50,632 bases of DNA. Origin: Mesorhizobium huakuii (GTDB lineage Bacteria > Pseudomonadota > Alphaproteobacteria > Rhizobiales > Rhizobiaceae). Under the pieces are notes generated by a model. It had not been told where the DNA came from. It did not search any database and saw only the letters and a program-made list of their open reading frames with translations. The first letter of the stretch is position 1; every line of letters begins with the position of its first letter. Position numbers and translations under genes: made by a program. Where the stretch lies: assembly GCF_030160235.1 (NCBI RefSeq), contig NZ_BSNY01000062.1:1-50632 (forward strand), read 5' to 3'. Shown here piece by piece: positions 15,745-24,572 of this stretch.

Positions 15745-15788
15745 CCTCCGGTTTCGAATGTCCTACGTTCGAAGAACGTAGCCGGAGG
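15745..15788 (-). promoter_or_regulatory. 5'-leader structure that can sequester the lectin-like gene's SD
   Basis: On the minus strand CCTCCGG (15788-15782) is exactly complementary to CCGGAGG (15751-15745), which contains the GGAGG ribosome binding site 6 bases before the ATG at 15738. Between them lies a perfect 8-bp hairpin, CTACGTTC-TTC-GAACGTAG (15781-15763). The RNA could thus hide the start signal, as in a thermometer or protein-controlled leader. The inner dyad might alternatively be a DNA operator. Confidence 0.5.
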
Positions 15789-15862
15789 CGGTTTTAATCC
15801 CTGGCAGAGGCACCCAAATGCTGGAGGCGGTACCGGAAGGCTGTCAAAACCAAGCTTTGAAT

Positions 15863-16603
15863 TTATTCGGGCTGCCTGTAGGCGACGAAGCGGTTGTGCT
15901 TGGCCTGGAAGATCAGCCCGGTCTCTTTCAGCTCCGGGCTGGCCAGAGGCACGATGCGCTTGGCGATCTCGGAAGGGTGCGGCAGCGTCTCCGGATCCTC
16001 GCCGGGCACGGCCTGGGCCCGCATGGCGGTGCGCGTGGCGCCCGGGTCGGCGGCATTGACGCGCAGCGGCAGGCTTTGCGTCTCATGTGCCCAGGAGCGC
16101 ATCATGGTCTCGACCGCCGCCTTCGATGCGGCGTACGGCGCCCAGAACGCCCGTGCAGAGTGCGCCGCGTTGGAGGAGAGCAAAATGGCCCGGCCGGCAT
16201 CGGAAAGCCTGAGCAGCGGGTCGACAGAGCGGATCAGCCGCCAGGTCGAGGTGACATTAATGGTCATCACCTTCTCGAAGGTTTTTGCCTCGACATGGCC
16301 GATCGGCGAGATGACGCCCAGCACACCGGCATTGGCGACGAGGATGTCGAGCTTACCCCAGCGCTCATGGATTGCGCCGCCCAGCCGGTCGATGCCGGCC
16401 ATGTCGGCGAGATCGAGTGGCACCAGCGTCGCCTGGCCGCCTGCCGCCTTGATCTGGTCGTCGAGTTCCTCCAGCCCGCCGACCGTGCGCGCAACGGCGA
16501 TGACATGGGCACCGGCGGCGGCCAATTCCTTGGCGATGAAATAGCCAATGCCGCGCGAGGCGCCGGTGACGACCGCGACGCGGCCGGTAAGGTCGAGGGT
16601 CAT
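15863..16603 (-). CDS. SDR family NAD(P)-dependent oxidoreductase
   Basis: A 246-residue classical short-chain dehydrogenase. It shows the cofactor loop TGASRGIG (residues 14-21), NAG in ILVANAGVLG, the catalytic serine in ILLSSNAAHS and YAASK with catalytic Tyr and Lys. The substrate is not predictable. It follows purF by 24 bases on the same strand, a neighbourhood common in rhizobia, so it is probably expressed with the purine gene though not obviously part of that pathway. Confidence 0.9.
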   Translation of the reverse strand: MTLDLTGRVAVVTGASRGIGYFIAKELAAAGAHVIAVARTVGGLEELDDQIKAAGGQATLVPLDLADMAGIDRLGGAIHERWGKLDILVANAGVLGVISPIGHVEAKTFEKVMTINVTSTWRLIRSVDPLLRLSDAGRAILLSSNAAHSARAFWAPYAASKAAVETMMRSWAHETQSLPLRVNAADPGATRTAMRAQAVPGEDPETLPHPSEIAKRIVPLASPELKETGLIFQAKHNRFVAYRQPE

Positions 16604-16627
16604 GCGAGAATTTCCGTAAGGTCTGGC

Positions 16628-18097
16628 CTACGCCCCACTGTTCGCCAGCAGCGACAGCGTGCGCACATTGTCGTGGCCTTCGAAGTCGAGCAGGCGGGTG
16701 GGATACTGGCCGGTGAAGCAGGCGTCGCAGAACTGCGGTTGCTCATCGTTGCGGCTGGCCTCGCCGACGGCGCGGTAGAGGCCATTGATGGAGAGGAAGC
16801 CGAGCGAATCGACGCGGATGAATTCGGCCATCTCTTCCACCGACATGCGCGACGCCAGGAGCTTCGACTTCTCCGGCGTGTCGACGCCGTAGAAGCACGA
16901 CGCGCTGGTCGGCGGCGAGGCGATGCGCATATGCACTTCCTTGGCGCCGGCATCGCGCACCATCTGCACGATCTTCTGGCTGGTGGTGCCGCGCACGATC
17001 GAATCGTCGACCAGCACCACGCGCTTGCCCTCGATCATGCGGCGGTTGGCGTTGTGCTTCAGCTTGACGCCCATGTGGCGGATCGAATCGCCGGGCTGGA
17101 TGAAGGTACGGCCGACATAGTGGTTGCGGATGATGCCGAGTTCGAAGGGAATGCCGGCCGCCTGGCTGAAGCCTATCGCCGCGGGCGTGCCAGAATCCGG
17201 CACCGGCACGACGATGTCGGCTTCGACCGGGTTTTCCTGCGCCAGTTCGGCGCCGATGCGCTTGCGCACCTCGTAGACGTTGCGGCCTTCGACCGAGGAA
17301 TCCGGCCGGGCGAAATAGACATATTCGAAGATGCAGAAGCGGGTCTTCTGCGGCTCGAACGGGAACAGGCTTTCGATGCCCTTGGAGGTGACGACGACCA
17401 TCTCGCCGGGTTTCAGGTCGCGCACGAAACGCGCGCCGATGATGTCGAGAGCGCAGGTCTCGGAGGCGAGGATCCAGGCGCCGTCGAGGTCGCCCAGCAC
17501 CAGCGGGCGGATGCCGAGCGGATCGCGGCAGCCGATCATCTTCTTGGCCGTCATCGCCACCAGCGAGAAGGCGCCTTCGACCTGCCGCACCGCGTCGATG
17601 AAGCGTGAGTTGAGGTCGCGTTCCTTGCTGGTCGCGACCAGATGCAGGAGCGTCTCGGTGTCGGAGGTCGAGGAGAAGATCGCGCCCTGCTTCTGCAGCG
17701 CGCGCTGCACCGTCATGGCGTTGGTCAAATTGCCATTGTGGGCGACGGCGAAGCCACCATCGGCGAGCTCGGCGAAGAAGGGCTGGATGTTGCGCATGCC
17801 GGCGCCGCCTGTCGTGGCGTAGCGCGTATGGCCGATGGCGCGGTTGCCTTGCAGGCTGTCGATGACGCGCTGCTTGGTGAAAGTGTCGCCGATCAGGCCG
17901 ACGTGGCGTTCGACATGGAACTGGCTGCCGTCATAGGAAACGATGCCCGCCGCTTCCTGGCCGCGATGCTGCAGCGCATGCAGACCTAGCGTTACGATTG
18001 CCGCTGCGTCCTGCCGGCCGAAAATGCCGAACACACCGCATTCGTCGTGGAAATGGTCGTCGGCCTCGGCGGAAAGCACGTCGTCTGCGTCTGCCAT
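16628..18097 (-). CDS. purF: Amidophosphoribosyltransferase
   Basis: A 489-residue enzyme of the first committed purine step, converting PRPP and glutamine to phosphoribosylamine. Cys20 follows a short propeptide (DDHFHDE-CGVFGIFG) and is the Ntn glutaminase nucleophile after cleavage. The PRPP loop VVLVDDSIVRGTT is near 360-372. The ATG at 18097 is chosen because GGAG sits 6 bases before it. The earlier ATG at 18121 has no SD and overlaps a promoter-like TTATAT. It is preceded by cvpA, as in many proteobacteria, and followed by an SDR gene. Confidence 0.95.
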   Translation of the reverse strand: MADADDVLSAEADDHFHDECGVFGIFGRQDAAAIVTLGLHALQHRGQEAAGIVSYDGSQFHVERHVGLIGDTFTKQRVIDSLQGNRAIGHTRYATTGGAGMRNIQPFFAELADGGFAVAHNGNLTNAMTVQRALQKQGAIFSSTSDTETLLHLVATSKERDLNSRFIDAVRQVEGAFSLVAMTAKKMIGCRDPLGIRPLVLGDLDGAWILASETCALDIIGARFVRDLKPGEMVVVTSKGIESLFPFEPQKTRFCIFEYVYFARPDSSVEGRNVYEVRKRIGAELAQENPVEADIVVPVPDSGTPAAIGFSQAAGIPFELGIIRNHYVGRTFIQPGDSIRHMGVKLKHNANRRMIEGKRVVLVDDSIVRGTTSQKIVQMVRDAGAKEVHMRIASPPTSASCFYGVDTPEKSKLLASRMSVEEMAEFIRVDSLGFLSINGLYRAVGEASRNDEQPQFCDACFTGQYPTRLLDFEGHDNVRTLSLLANSGA

Positions 18098-18119
18098 CTT
18101 AAGCTCCGCTAAAATCGCC

Positions 18120-18147
18120 ATATAATGCGGGTTCGCGTCGAAAGCAA
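18120..18147 (-). promoter_or_regulatory. Candidate purF promoter
   Basis: On the minus strand TTGCTT (18147-18142) and TTATAT (18125-18120) are 16 bases apart. Transcription would start about 10-15 bases before the purF ATG at 18097, supporting that start over 18121. Confidence 0.45.
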
Positions 18148-18201
18148 CGCGCGCCGTGCAGTCGTTTACACCATCATCCGCTCAGGCGCCCGTTCCGGGC
18201 G

Positions 18202-18888
18202 TCAGTTTGCCGGGGCTGCCGGGGCTGCCGGGGCTGCTGGTGCTGCGGGGGCTGGTTTGGCTGTGTTGTCCGCAGGGCCAGCGTCATTGTCGTCCGGGGC
18301 CGGCGCATTTGCATCGTCACCTGTTGCCGGCACATCCGCCGCTGGCGCATCCGGGGCGGCCGGAGTCTCGCCACCCGCTTTCGGGCTGAGCTTCTTGAGG
18401 ATTGCGTTTTCTGTGTCGGCGGGCAGCAGGTTCTCGATCTTGGCGCCGATCGATTCCAGCAATGGCCGTGATTTGGCGTCGGTCACCCAGGCCGGGGCCT
18501 TGGCGCCGGCCAGCCAGTTGAAGAACAGCAGCGCCACTGCGACGACCAGGATGCCGCGCGCGGCGCCATAGAGAAAGCCGAGCGTGCGGTCGAGTGCGCC
18601 TATCCGCGAATCGATGATCCAGTCGGCGAGCTTCATGGTGATGACCGAGACGACGATCAGCGCGATGATGAAGACAACGCCGGCGGAGGCCGCCATGGCG
18701 ATCTTCTCATTCTCGATATACGGCTTCAGATAGGGCAGGACCGGCTTGTAGAAGAAGAAAGCCGCCGCCGCCGCCGCCGCCCACGAGACAACCGACAGGA
18801 CCTCGCGCGAGAAGCCGCGAACCATGGCGAGCATCGCCGAGACCAGGGTGAAGCCGACCAGGATTCCGTCAAGCAGCGTAATCGGCAT
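18202..18888 (-). CDS. cvpA: CvpA family membrane protein
   Basis: A 228-residue protein whose first 130 residues hold four hydrophobic helices of the colicin V production family. It starts MPITLLDGILVGFTLVSAML, and RGFSREVLSVVSWAAAAAAA is the conserved first loop. Residues about 165-228 are a disordered, acidic Ala/Pro/Asp tail ending in AP-AAP repeats. CvpA is an inner-membrane protein of unclear function, linked to envelope stress and biofilm in other bacteria. It lies between radA and purF, its usual partners. Confidence 0.9.
   Translation of the reverse strand: MPITLLDGILVGFTLVSAMLAMVRGFSREVLSVVSWAAAAAAAFFFYKPVLPYLKPYIENEKIAMAASAGVVFIIALIVVSVITMKLADWIIDSRIGALDRTLGFLYGAARGILVVAVALLFFNWLAGAKAPAWVTDAKSRPLLESIGAKIENLLPADTENAILKKLSPKAGGETPAAPDAPAADVPATGDDANAPAPDDNDAGPADNTAKPAPAAPAAPAAPAAPAN
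18209..18253. repeat. 9-bp tandem repeat encoding the CvpA AAP tail
   Basis: GCCGGGGCT occurs three times head-to-tail (18209-18235), followed by two degenerate copies. In frame it encodes repeated Ala-Ala-Pro at the CvpA C-terminus, so copy-number change would alter only tail length. Confidence 0.7.
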
Positions 18889-18935
18889 GTCTTTCGCCCC
18901 ACTCCGATCTCTTGTTCACGGCTCGGCGAGCCGTG

Positions 18936-20339
18936 TCACTCTTCTTCGTCCACGCGGCTTCGGCGTGAGCCGGCTATTCGTGCCACGAGGTCGGCAAGCT
19001 CGGTAGGCTGGAAAGCGCCGGCCCCGATCCCCCCAGCAAGTTCCTCGCTGCCCAAGGGCAGAACCGCGCTACCAAAACCCAGCTTTTCGGCTTCCTTGAG
19101 GCGTTGCTGCGCATGCGCAACCGGCCTCACGGCACCCGACAGGCTGATTTCGCCGAAATAGACGCAATCGGCGGGAAGGGCAAGACCGGTGAGCGAGGAA
19201 ACCAGTGCGGCGGCGACCGCGAGATCGGCCGCCGGCTCGCTGATGCGGTAGCCGCCGGCGACGTTGAGATAGACGTCGTGCTGGCCGAAGCGAACGCCAC
19301 AATGCGCCTCCAGCACCGCCAGCACCATCGACAGTCGCGCACCGTCCCAGCCGACCACTGCCCGGCGCGGCGTGCCGAGCGAGGATTGCGCCACCAGCGC
19401 CTGGATCTCGACCAGAACCGGCCTTGTGCCTTCCATGCCGGCGAAAACGGCGGCGCCCGGCGATTTCGCATGCCGCTCGCCGAGGAACAGTTCCGAGGGG
19501 TTGGAGACTTCGCGCAAACCCTTGTCCGACATTTCGAAGACGCCGATCTCGTCGGTCGGCCCGAAGCGGTTCTTCACCGTGCGCAGGATGCGGTAATGAT
19601 GGCCGCCTTCGCCCTCGAAATAGAGCACGCCGTCGACCATGTGCTCGACCACGCGCGGGCCGGCGATCTGGCCTTCCTTGGTGACATGGCCGACCAGCAC
19701 GATCGCTGCACCCGTGGATTTCGCATAGCGGATCATCGCCTGGGCGGAGGCGCGCACCTGGGTGACGGTGCCCGGCGCCGAATCGGCAAGGTCGGTCCAC
19801 AGCGTCTGGATGGAATCGAGAATGACCAGGTCCGGCCGCTTGCCGTCGGCGATCGTGGCGAGGATGTCCTCGACATTGGTCTCGGCCGCCAGTTCCACCG
19901 GCGTGTCGGCGACGCCGAGCCGCTGCGCCCTCAGCCTGATCTGGGCGACGGCTTCCTCGCCCGAGACATAGACGATGCGGTGGCCTCGCGACGCCAGCGC
20001 GGCGGCAGCCTGGGTGAGCAGCGTCGACTTGCCGATACCGGGATCACCGCCGACCAGAAGAGCCGAGCCACGTACAAACCCGCCGCCGGTGGCGCGGTCG
20101 AGCTCGCCGATGCCCGATATGATGCGCGGCGCGTCCTCGATGTCGCCGGAAAGCGTGGTCAGCACCACCGCGCGGCCCTTGCGGGCATTGCGCGTATTGG
20201 CCGGCCCCGAGCCGATGCCGCCGGAGGTTCCTTCCTCGACCAGCGTGTTCCACTCGCCGCAGGCATCGCATTTGCCGGCCCAGCGCTGATGCACCGACCC
20301 GCAATTCTGGCAGATGAACTGGACGCGCGATTTGGCCAT
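18936..20339 (-). CDS. radA: DNA repair protein RadA
   Basis: A 467-residue RadA/Sms. The N-terminal zinc finger has Cys10, Cys13, Cys24 and Cys27 (CQNCGSVHQRWAGKCDACG), Walker A is GDPGIGKST at 98-106, then the RadA-specific KNRFG motif and a C-terminal Lon-like P domain. It drives branch migration in recombination. The start ATG at 20339 (MAKSRVQF) is chosen over one 30 bases upstream because it gives the canonical N-terminus. It is 66 bases downstream of dnaB and 47 upstream of cvpA. Confidence 0.95.
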   Translation of the reverse strand: MAKSRVQFICQNCGSVHQRWAGKCDACGEWNTLVEEGTSGGIGSGPANTRNARKGRAVVLTTLSGDIEDAPRIISGIGELDRATGGGFVRGSALLVGGDPGIGKSTLLTQAAAALASRGHRIVYVSGEEAVAQIRLRAQRLGVADTPVELAAETNVEDILATIADGKRPDLVILDSIQTLWTDLADSAPGTVTQVRASAQAMIRYAKSTGAAIVLVGHVTKEGQIAGPRVVEHMVDGVLYFEGEGGHHYRILRTVKNRFGPTDEIGVFEMSDKGLREVSNPSELFLGERHAKSPGAAVFAGMEGTRPVLVEIQALVAQSSLGTPRRAVVGWDGARLSMVLAVLEAHCGVRFGQHDVYLNVAGGYRISEPAADLAVAAALVSSLTGLALPADCVYFGEISLSGAVRPVAHAQQRLKEAEKLGFGSAVLPLGSEELAGGIGAGAFQPTELADLVARIAGSRRSRVDEEE

Positions 20340-20405
20340 CAGGCGTGGCCTGCTGTCAGATACGCGCACAAGGGTGCTGGAAGGGTCGAGGCCTGTCTCA
20401 AAAGG

Positions 20406-21896
20406 TCACTCAAACCTCTCCGCGATATGATGCTCTTCCGCCAGGTCGGAGAAGCGGGTGAATTCGCCGTGGAAGGCGAGCGTCACCGAGCCCGTCGGGC
20501 CGTGGCGCTGCTTGGCGACGATGACCTCGGCCTTGCCGCGCATCTCGTTCATCTCGTTTTCCCACTTGACGTATTCCTCGGTGCCGAGCTTCGGCTCGCG
20601 GTTCTTGAGGTAATACTCCTCGCGGTAGACGAACATCACGACGTCGGCGTCCTGCTCGATCGAGCCGGATTCACGCAAGTCGGAGAGCTGCGGGCGTTTG
20701 TCTTCGCGGCTTTCGACCTGACGCGACAGCTGCGACAGCGCGATGATCGGCACGGCCAGTTCCTTGGCCAGCGCCTTCAGGCCCGTGGTGATCTCGGTGA
20801 TTTCCTGCACGCGGTTCTGCGAGGCCCTGGCGGATGAACCCTGCATCAGCTGGATATAGTCGATGACGATCAGGTCGAGGCCGCGCTGGCGCTTCAGGCG
20901 ACGCGCACGGGCGGACAGCTGCGCAATGGAAATACCGCCGGTCTGGTCGATGAAAAGCGGTATCTTCTGCATGGTCTGCGAACAGGCGACCAGCTTTTCG
21001 AAGTCCATTTCGCTGATTTCGCCGCGGCGGATCTTCGACGACGAGATTTCCGTCTGCTCGGAAATGATGCGGGTCGCCAGCTGCTCGGACGACATTTCGA
21101 GCGAGAAGAAGCCGACCACGCCGCCATTGGCCGCCTTGAACGATCCGTCCGCCTGTTGCGCCGGCACATAGGCCTCGGCGATGTTGAAGGCGATGTTGGT
21201 GGCGAGCGACGTCTTGCCCATGCCCGGACGTCCGGCAAGCACGATCAGATCGGACGATTGCAGGCCGCCCATACGGCGGTCGAGATCGCGCATGCCGGTG
21301 GCAAGACCCGACAGATGGCCGTCGCGCATATAGGCCGCGTTGGCCATGTCCACGGCCGTCTTGACCGCGTCGGTGAAGCTCTCGAAGCCGCCATCGTAGC
21401 GGCCGGTTTCGGCCAGTTCGAACAGGCGGCGTTCGGCGTCCTCGATCTGCTCGGAAGGCGACATGTCGACCGGCGCGTCATAGGCAATGTTGACCATGTC
21501 CTCGCCGACGGTGATCAGCGCGCGACGTGTCGCCAGATCATAGATGGCGCGGCCATAGTCGGTGGCGTTGACGACGGTGACGGCTTCGACCGCCAGCCGC
21601 ACGATATACTGCGCCACCGTCATGTCGCCGACTTTCTCGTCGGCCGGCAGGAAGGTCTTCAAGGTGATCGGCGTCGCCACCTTGCCCATGCGGATGAGCT
21701 CGGCGGCGATCTCGAAAATCCTGCGATGCAGGGGTTCGTAGAAATGGCTCGGCTTCAGGAAGTCGGAGACGCGGTAGAAGGCATCGTTGTTGACGAGGAT
21801 CGCGCCGAGCAGCGCCTGCTCGGCCTCGATATTGTTCGGTGCCTCGCGATAGAGCGGTTGCTCCGCCACGCCGAATTTCCGCGCTGCCTCTGCCAT
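20406..21896 (-). CDS. dnaB: Replicative DNA helicase
   Basis: A 496-residue hexameric DnaB-type helicase. The N-terminal domain (about 20-125, starting PNNIEAEQALLGAIL) binds primase. The RecA-like motor has Walker A GRPGMGKTS at 222-230, Walker B LDLIVIDYIQLM and ELAVPIIALSQLSR. Length and motifs are complete, with no intein. It heads the radA-cvpA-purF run, but the alr gene that often sits between dnaB and radA in relatives is absent. Confidence 0.96.
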   Translation of the reverse strand: MAEAARKFGVAEQPLYREAPNNIEAEQALLGAILVNNDAFYRVSDFLKPSHFYEPLHRRIFEIAAELIRMGKVATPITLKTFLPADEKVGDMTVAQYIVRLAVEAVTVVNATDYGRAIYDLATRRALITVGEDMVNIAYDAPVDMSPSEQIEDAERRLFELAETGRYDGGFESFTDAVKTAVDMANAAYMRDGHLSGLATGMRDLDRRMGGLQSSDLIVLAGRPGMGKTSLATNIAFNIAEAYVPAQQADGSFKAANGGVVGFFSLEMSSEQLATRIISEQTEISSSKIRRGEISEMDFEKLVACSQTMQKIPLFIDQTGGISIAQLSARARRLKRQRGLDLIVIDYIQLMQGSSARASQNRVQEITEITTGLKALAKELAVPIIALSQLSRQVESREDKRPQLSDLRESGSIEQDADVVMFVYREEYYLKNREPKLGTEEYVKWENEMNEMRGKAEVIVAKQRHGPTGSVTLAFHGEFTRFSDLAEEHHIAERFE

Positions 21897-22028
21897 GATA
21901 TCCCCGATTTCAAACCCGATCAGTCGCTAGCAGAGGCGATTGATGAGGCCTAAACAAACTTTGACTTATCCTGCTTGTGCACACGATTCACAGCGTCGAA
22001 AAAAATGTGTGCTCGCAGGGTACGAAAT

Positions 22029-22044
22029 TCGATTGACGAATCGA
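22029..22044. promoter_or_regulatory. Inverted repeat upstream of dnaB
   Basis: TCGATT-GACG-AATCGA is a perfect 6+4+6 dyad in the 219-base AT-richer gap between the ECF42 gene end and the dnaB start. It could be an operator or part of the dnaB promoter region. No convincing -10/-35 pair was found around it. Confidence 0.3.
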
Positions 22045-22115
22045 GCGTCAACGATACCGGCGCGGAAAGAACAAAACAAGAAAATTCCAAGGCTCGTCCG
22101 ACCAGAATCGCCGCA

Positions 22116-23345
22116 CTAGACCTGCCCGAGCCGTAAGATGATAAATCGCCGTTCGGCCGGCTGGCGGGCGAGTTCGAGAGCCCGCAGATAGGAGGCCCTT
22201 GCTGCCTCGGTCAGGCCAAGCCGCCGCTGCATATCGGCCCGCGCCGCATGTGCCAGATGGTAGCCGTCGAGGCTGCCTTGTGCCATCACGTCTTCGATCG
22301 CCACCAGACCGGCTCGCGGCCCGTCGCGCATGCCAAGGGCGGCGGCACGGTTCAGCGTCACCACCGGGGAAGGGGCGACGCGCCCCAGCACATCATAAAG
22401 TGCAACGATCTGGCTCCAGTCGGTGTCCGCCGTACTCGCCGCTTCCGCGTGGATTGAGGCTATGGCCGCCTGGAGGATGTAGGGTCCAGCCTGCCGCGAA
22501 GCGAGCGCCCGCCCAATGAAGCCGTTGGCTTCGCTGATCAGCCCGCCGTCCCACAGCGACCGGTCCTGATCTTCAAGCAGGACGAGGTCGCCATTCGCAT
22601 CGACCCGCGTCGCGCGCCTTGCCTCGTGCAGCAACATCAACGCCAGCAGCCCATGTGCTTCGGACTGGTCGAGCAAATCCACCACCAGTCGGCCGAGGCG
22701 GATCGCCTCGGCGCACAGACCGGCCCGCATCAGGCTTGGTCCCTGCGTTGCCGCGTAACCCTCGTTGAAGATCAGGTAGATCACCTGCAGCGCACTCTCG
22801 AGGCGTGCCGGCAATGCGCTGCGGTCGGGCACCTCGTAGGGAATGGCCTCGTCGCGGATCCTTGCCTTGGCCCGGACGATGCGCTGGGCGATGGTCGGCG
22901 CCGGCGTCAGATAGGCGCGGGCGATCTCTTCGGTGGTCAAGCCGGCCACCTCGCGCAGCGTCAAGGCAATGCGTGCGTCCGGCGCCAGCGCCGGATGGCA
23001 GCAGACGAAGATGAGCCGCAACTCGTCGTCCGCTATGTCTTCAGGCGCGATCGGTTCCGCTGTCTGTTCGCTCAAAGCCAATAGTTCCGGCAAAGCGCCG
23101 GCCAGCCGCGCTTCCCGGCGCCAGCGATCGATGGTCCTGAAGCGGCCGGCCGAAACCAGCCACGAATAGGGATTGGCCGGCAGGCCGTCGCGCGGCCAGC
23201 GCTCGGCGGCGGCGGCGAAGGCCTCATGCAAGGCCTCCTCCGCCGCGTCGAACCCGCCGAGCAGGCGGATCAAGGTCGCCAGCACGCGCCGCCCCTCGGT
23301 GCGATACACCGTCTCCAGGCAGGCAGGCGTGCCGGCGGCGCTCAC
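22116..23345 (-). CDS. ECF42-type RNA polymerase sigma factor with C-terminal helical extension
   Basis: A 409-residue sigma-70 family protein. Region 2 lies near residues 10-80 and region 4 near 125-165 (LTLREVAGLTTEEIARAYL). A roughly 200-residue extension, probably TPR-like, contains the DRSLWDGGLI motif at 261-270, diagnostic of the ECF42 group, and LIFVCCHPAL at 111-120. No anti-sigma gene is adjacent. ECF42 factors are thought to be controlled by their own extension. The start GTG overlaps the stop of the DGPF gene (GTGA), so the two are translationally coupled. Confidence 0.88.
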   Translation of the reverse strand: MSAAGTPACLETVYRTEGRRVLATLIRLLGGFDAAEEALHEAFAAAAERWPRDGLPANPYSWLVSAGRFRTIDRWRREARLAGALPELLALSEQTAEPIAPEDIADDELRLIFVCCHPALAPDARIALTLREVAGLTTEEIARAYLTPAPTIAQRIVRAKARIRDEAIPYEVPDRSALPARLESALQVIYLIFNEGYAATQGPSLMRAGLCAEAIRLGRLVVDLLDQSEAHGLLALMLLHEARRATRVDANGDLVLLEDQDRSLWDGGLISEANGFIGRALASRQAGPYILQAAIASIHAEAASTADTDWSQIVALYDVLGRVAPSPVVTLNRAAALGMRDGPRAGLVAIEDVMAQGSLDGYHLAHAARADMQRRLGLTEAARASYLRALELARQPAERRFIILRLGQV

Positions 23346-23707
23346 AGCACCGGCCGGGGCCGGCTGAAGTCGACGACCGGACGGACTTCGATGTGGCCGA
23401 TCGTGGCCAATGGATGTCCGCTTGCCACCCGGACGGCCTCGTTGAGGTCGCGGGCCTCGATGACGATGATCCCGCCCAGGACTTCCTTGGTCTCCATGAA
23501 CGGGCCGTCGACCGCCGACATCTTGCCGTCGCGGACCTGTAGGGTCATCGCTTCTTCCGGCAGCACCAGGGCTTCGGCGGTGACGAAATGGCCACTTGCC
23601 TTGAGCACCTCGTCATATCCGGCGCATTCTGCAAGCGCCGCATTGGCCTGCGGACTTCCGCCGAACAGTGTCTGAGGATGGTAGTAGATGAGACAGGCGT
23701 AGCGCAT
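23342..23707 (-). CDS. YciI/DGPF domain protein
   Basis: A 121-residue YCII-related protein with the namesake DGPF at 67-70 (SAVDGPFMETKE). These small ferredoxin-fold proteins are the usual neighbours and presumed targets of ECF42 sigma factors. Enzymatic activity is unproven. The gene ends in a 4-base overlap with the sigma gene and starts 30 bases after the DUF1428 gene, indicating one operon. Confidence 0.85.
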   Translation of the reverse strand: MRYACLIYYHPQTLFGGSPQANAALAECAGYDEVLKASGHFVTAEALVLPEEAMTLQVRDGKMSAVDGPFMETKEVLGGIIVIEARDLNEAVRVASGHPLATIGHIEVRPVVDFSRPRPVL

Positions 23708-23737
23708 GGATGGTTCCCTAAGTCTTGATTTGCGAAG

Positions 23738-24451
23738 TCAGGCGTCGAGGATCGGCGCGAAGCCGCCATGGACCCTTCGACCATTGTCGTAGGGTGTGAT
23801 GGAGGCATACATGCGCGGGTCGGCAATCACCTTCTTCCAGCCTTCGTCACGAACCTGTTTCGACGGCCATTCAACCCAGGAATAGACGACGGCTTCCCCG
23901 TCCTCCGCTTTCACCGCTGTCCTGTAGTCGGTCACCACGCCATCGGAGATGTCGTCGCCCCAGGCTTCGACGATGCGGGTGGCGCCGAGTTCCCGGATCA
24001 CGGCGGCGTGCTTTGACGCCACGGCAAGGTAGGCGGCCTTGTTGGCGAGGGGAACCGGCACCAGCGAGCCATCAATATACCCGGGCTTGCCGGAAGCGCC
24101 CTCGTCAATGATCGATGCGAAGCCGCCTATCATCATGCGCTGGCCGTCGAAGGGCATGGTCGCGACGATCTTCGCCACACGCGGATCGCTGATCATCGTG
24201 CGGTAGGCCGCGTCCGCCGCTGCCTTGTCGGGATATTCGTGCCACGAAAAGACGACGACCTCGTCGGGCGTCGCCTTCACGGCGCGCTTGAAGTCTGTGG
24301 TCTTGCCGCCGGGCACGTCGTCACCCCAGGCTTCAACCATCCGGGTCGGGCCGAATTCCTTCAGCACCGATGCCGCCTCGGCGACATGCCTGCGATAGGC
24401 TTCCTTGCTGGCGGCGGGCACGGCGGCGACAAATCCTGCGATATAATTCAT
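23738..24451 (-). CDS. Tandem DUF1428 domain protein
   Basis: A 237-residue protein made of two copies of DUF1428, about residues 1-118 and 124-237. Each copy contains VEAWGDD (first in RMVEAWGDDVPGGK, second in RIVEAWGDDISDG) and a terminal PRV/PRM segment. Single-domain DUF1428 proteins are about 120 residues, so this is an internal fusion or duplication. It heads the operon DUF1428-DGPF-ECF42. The ATG at 24451 is chosen because the longer frame upstream is Arg/Ser-rich and uncharacteristic. The function is unknown. Confidence 0.82.
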   Translation of the reverse strand: MNYIAGFVAAVPAASKEAYRRHVAEAASVLKEFGPTRMVEAWGDDVPGGKTTDFKRAVKATPDEVVVFSWHEYPDKAAADAAYRTMISDPRVAKIVATMPFDGQRMMIGGFASIIDEGASGKPGYIDGSLVPVPLANKAAYLAVASKHAAVIRELGATRIVEAWGDDISDGVVTDYRTAVKAEDGEAVVYSWVEWPSKQVRDEGWKKVIADPRMYASITPYDNGRRVHGGFAPILDA

Positions 24452-24572
24452 TGTCTTTCTCCTGTTGGCGTCTCGGAGGGGCCGAGAACGCCAATGGTCG
24501 AACGGCCCAGCCTGGATTCGACATGGCTGCGAAATTTTTCTTGGGCGGCGCTGTCTGAGCGTCCTTGCCGCT

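Noticed and set aside
15818-17608. 596-codon plus-strand open frame opposite the SDR gene and purF
   Set aside because: It is antisense to two well-supported enzymes, and the product is low-complexity and unlike any protein family.
18121-18126. TATAAT on the plus strand as a -10 box for a rightward gene
   Set aside because: No plausible plus-strand gene follows; the same bases serve better as the minus-strand -10 (TTATAT) of purF.
19104-20837. 577-codon plus-strand frame opposite radA and dnaB
   Set aside because: It is the shadow of the conserved genes with full motifs on the minus strand.
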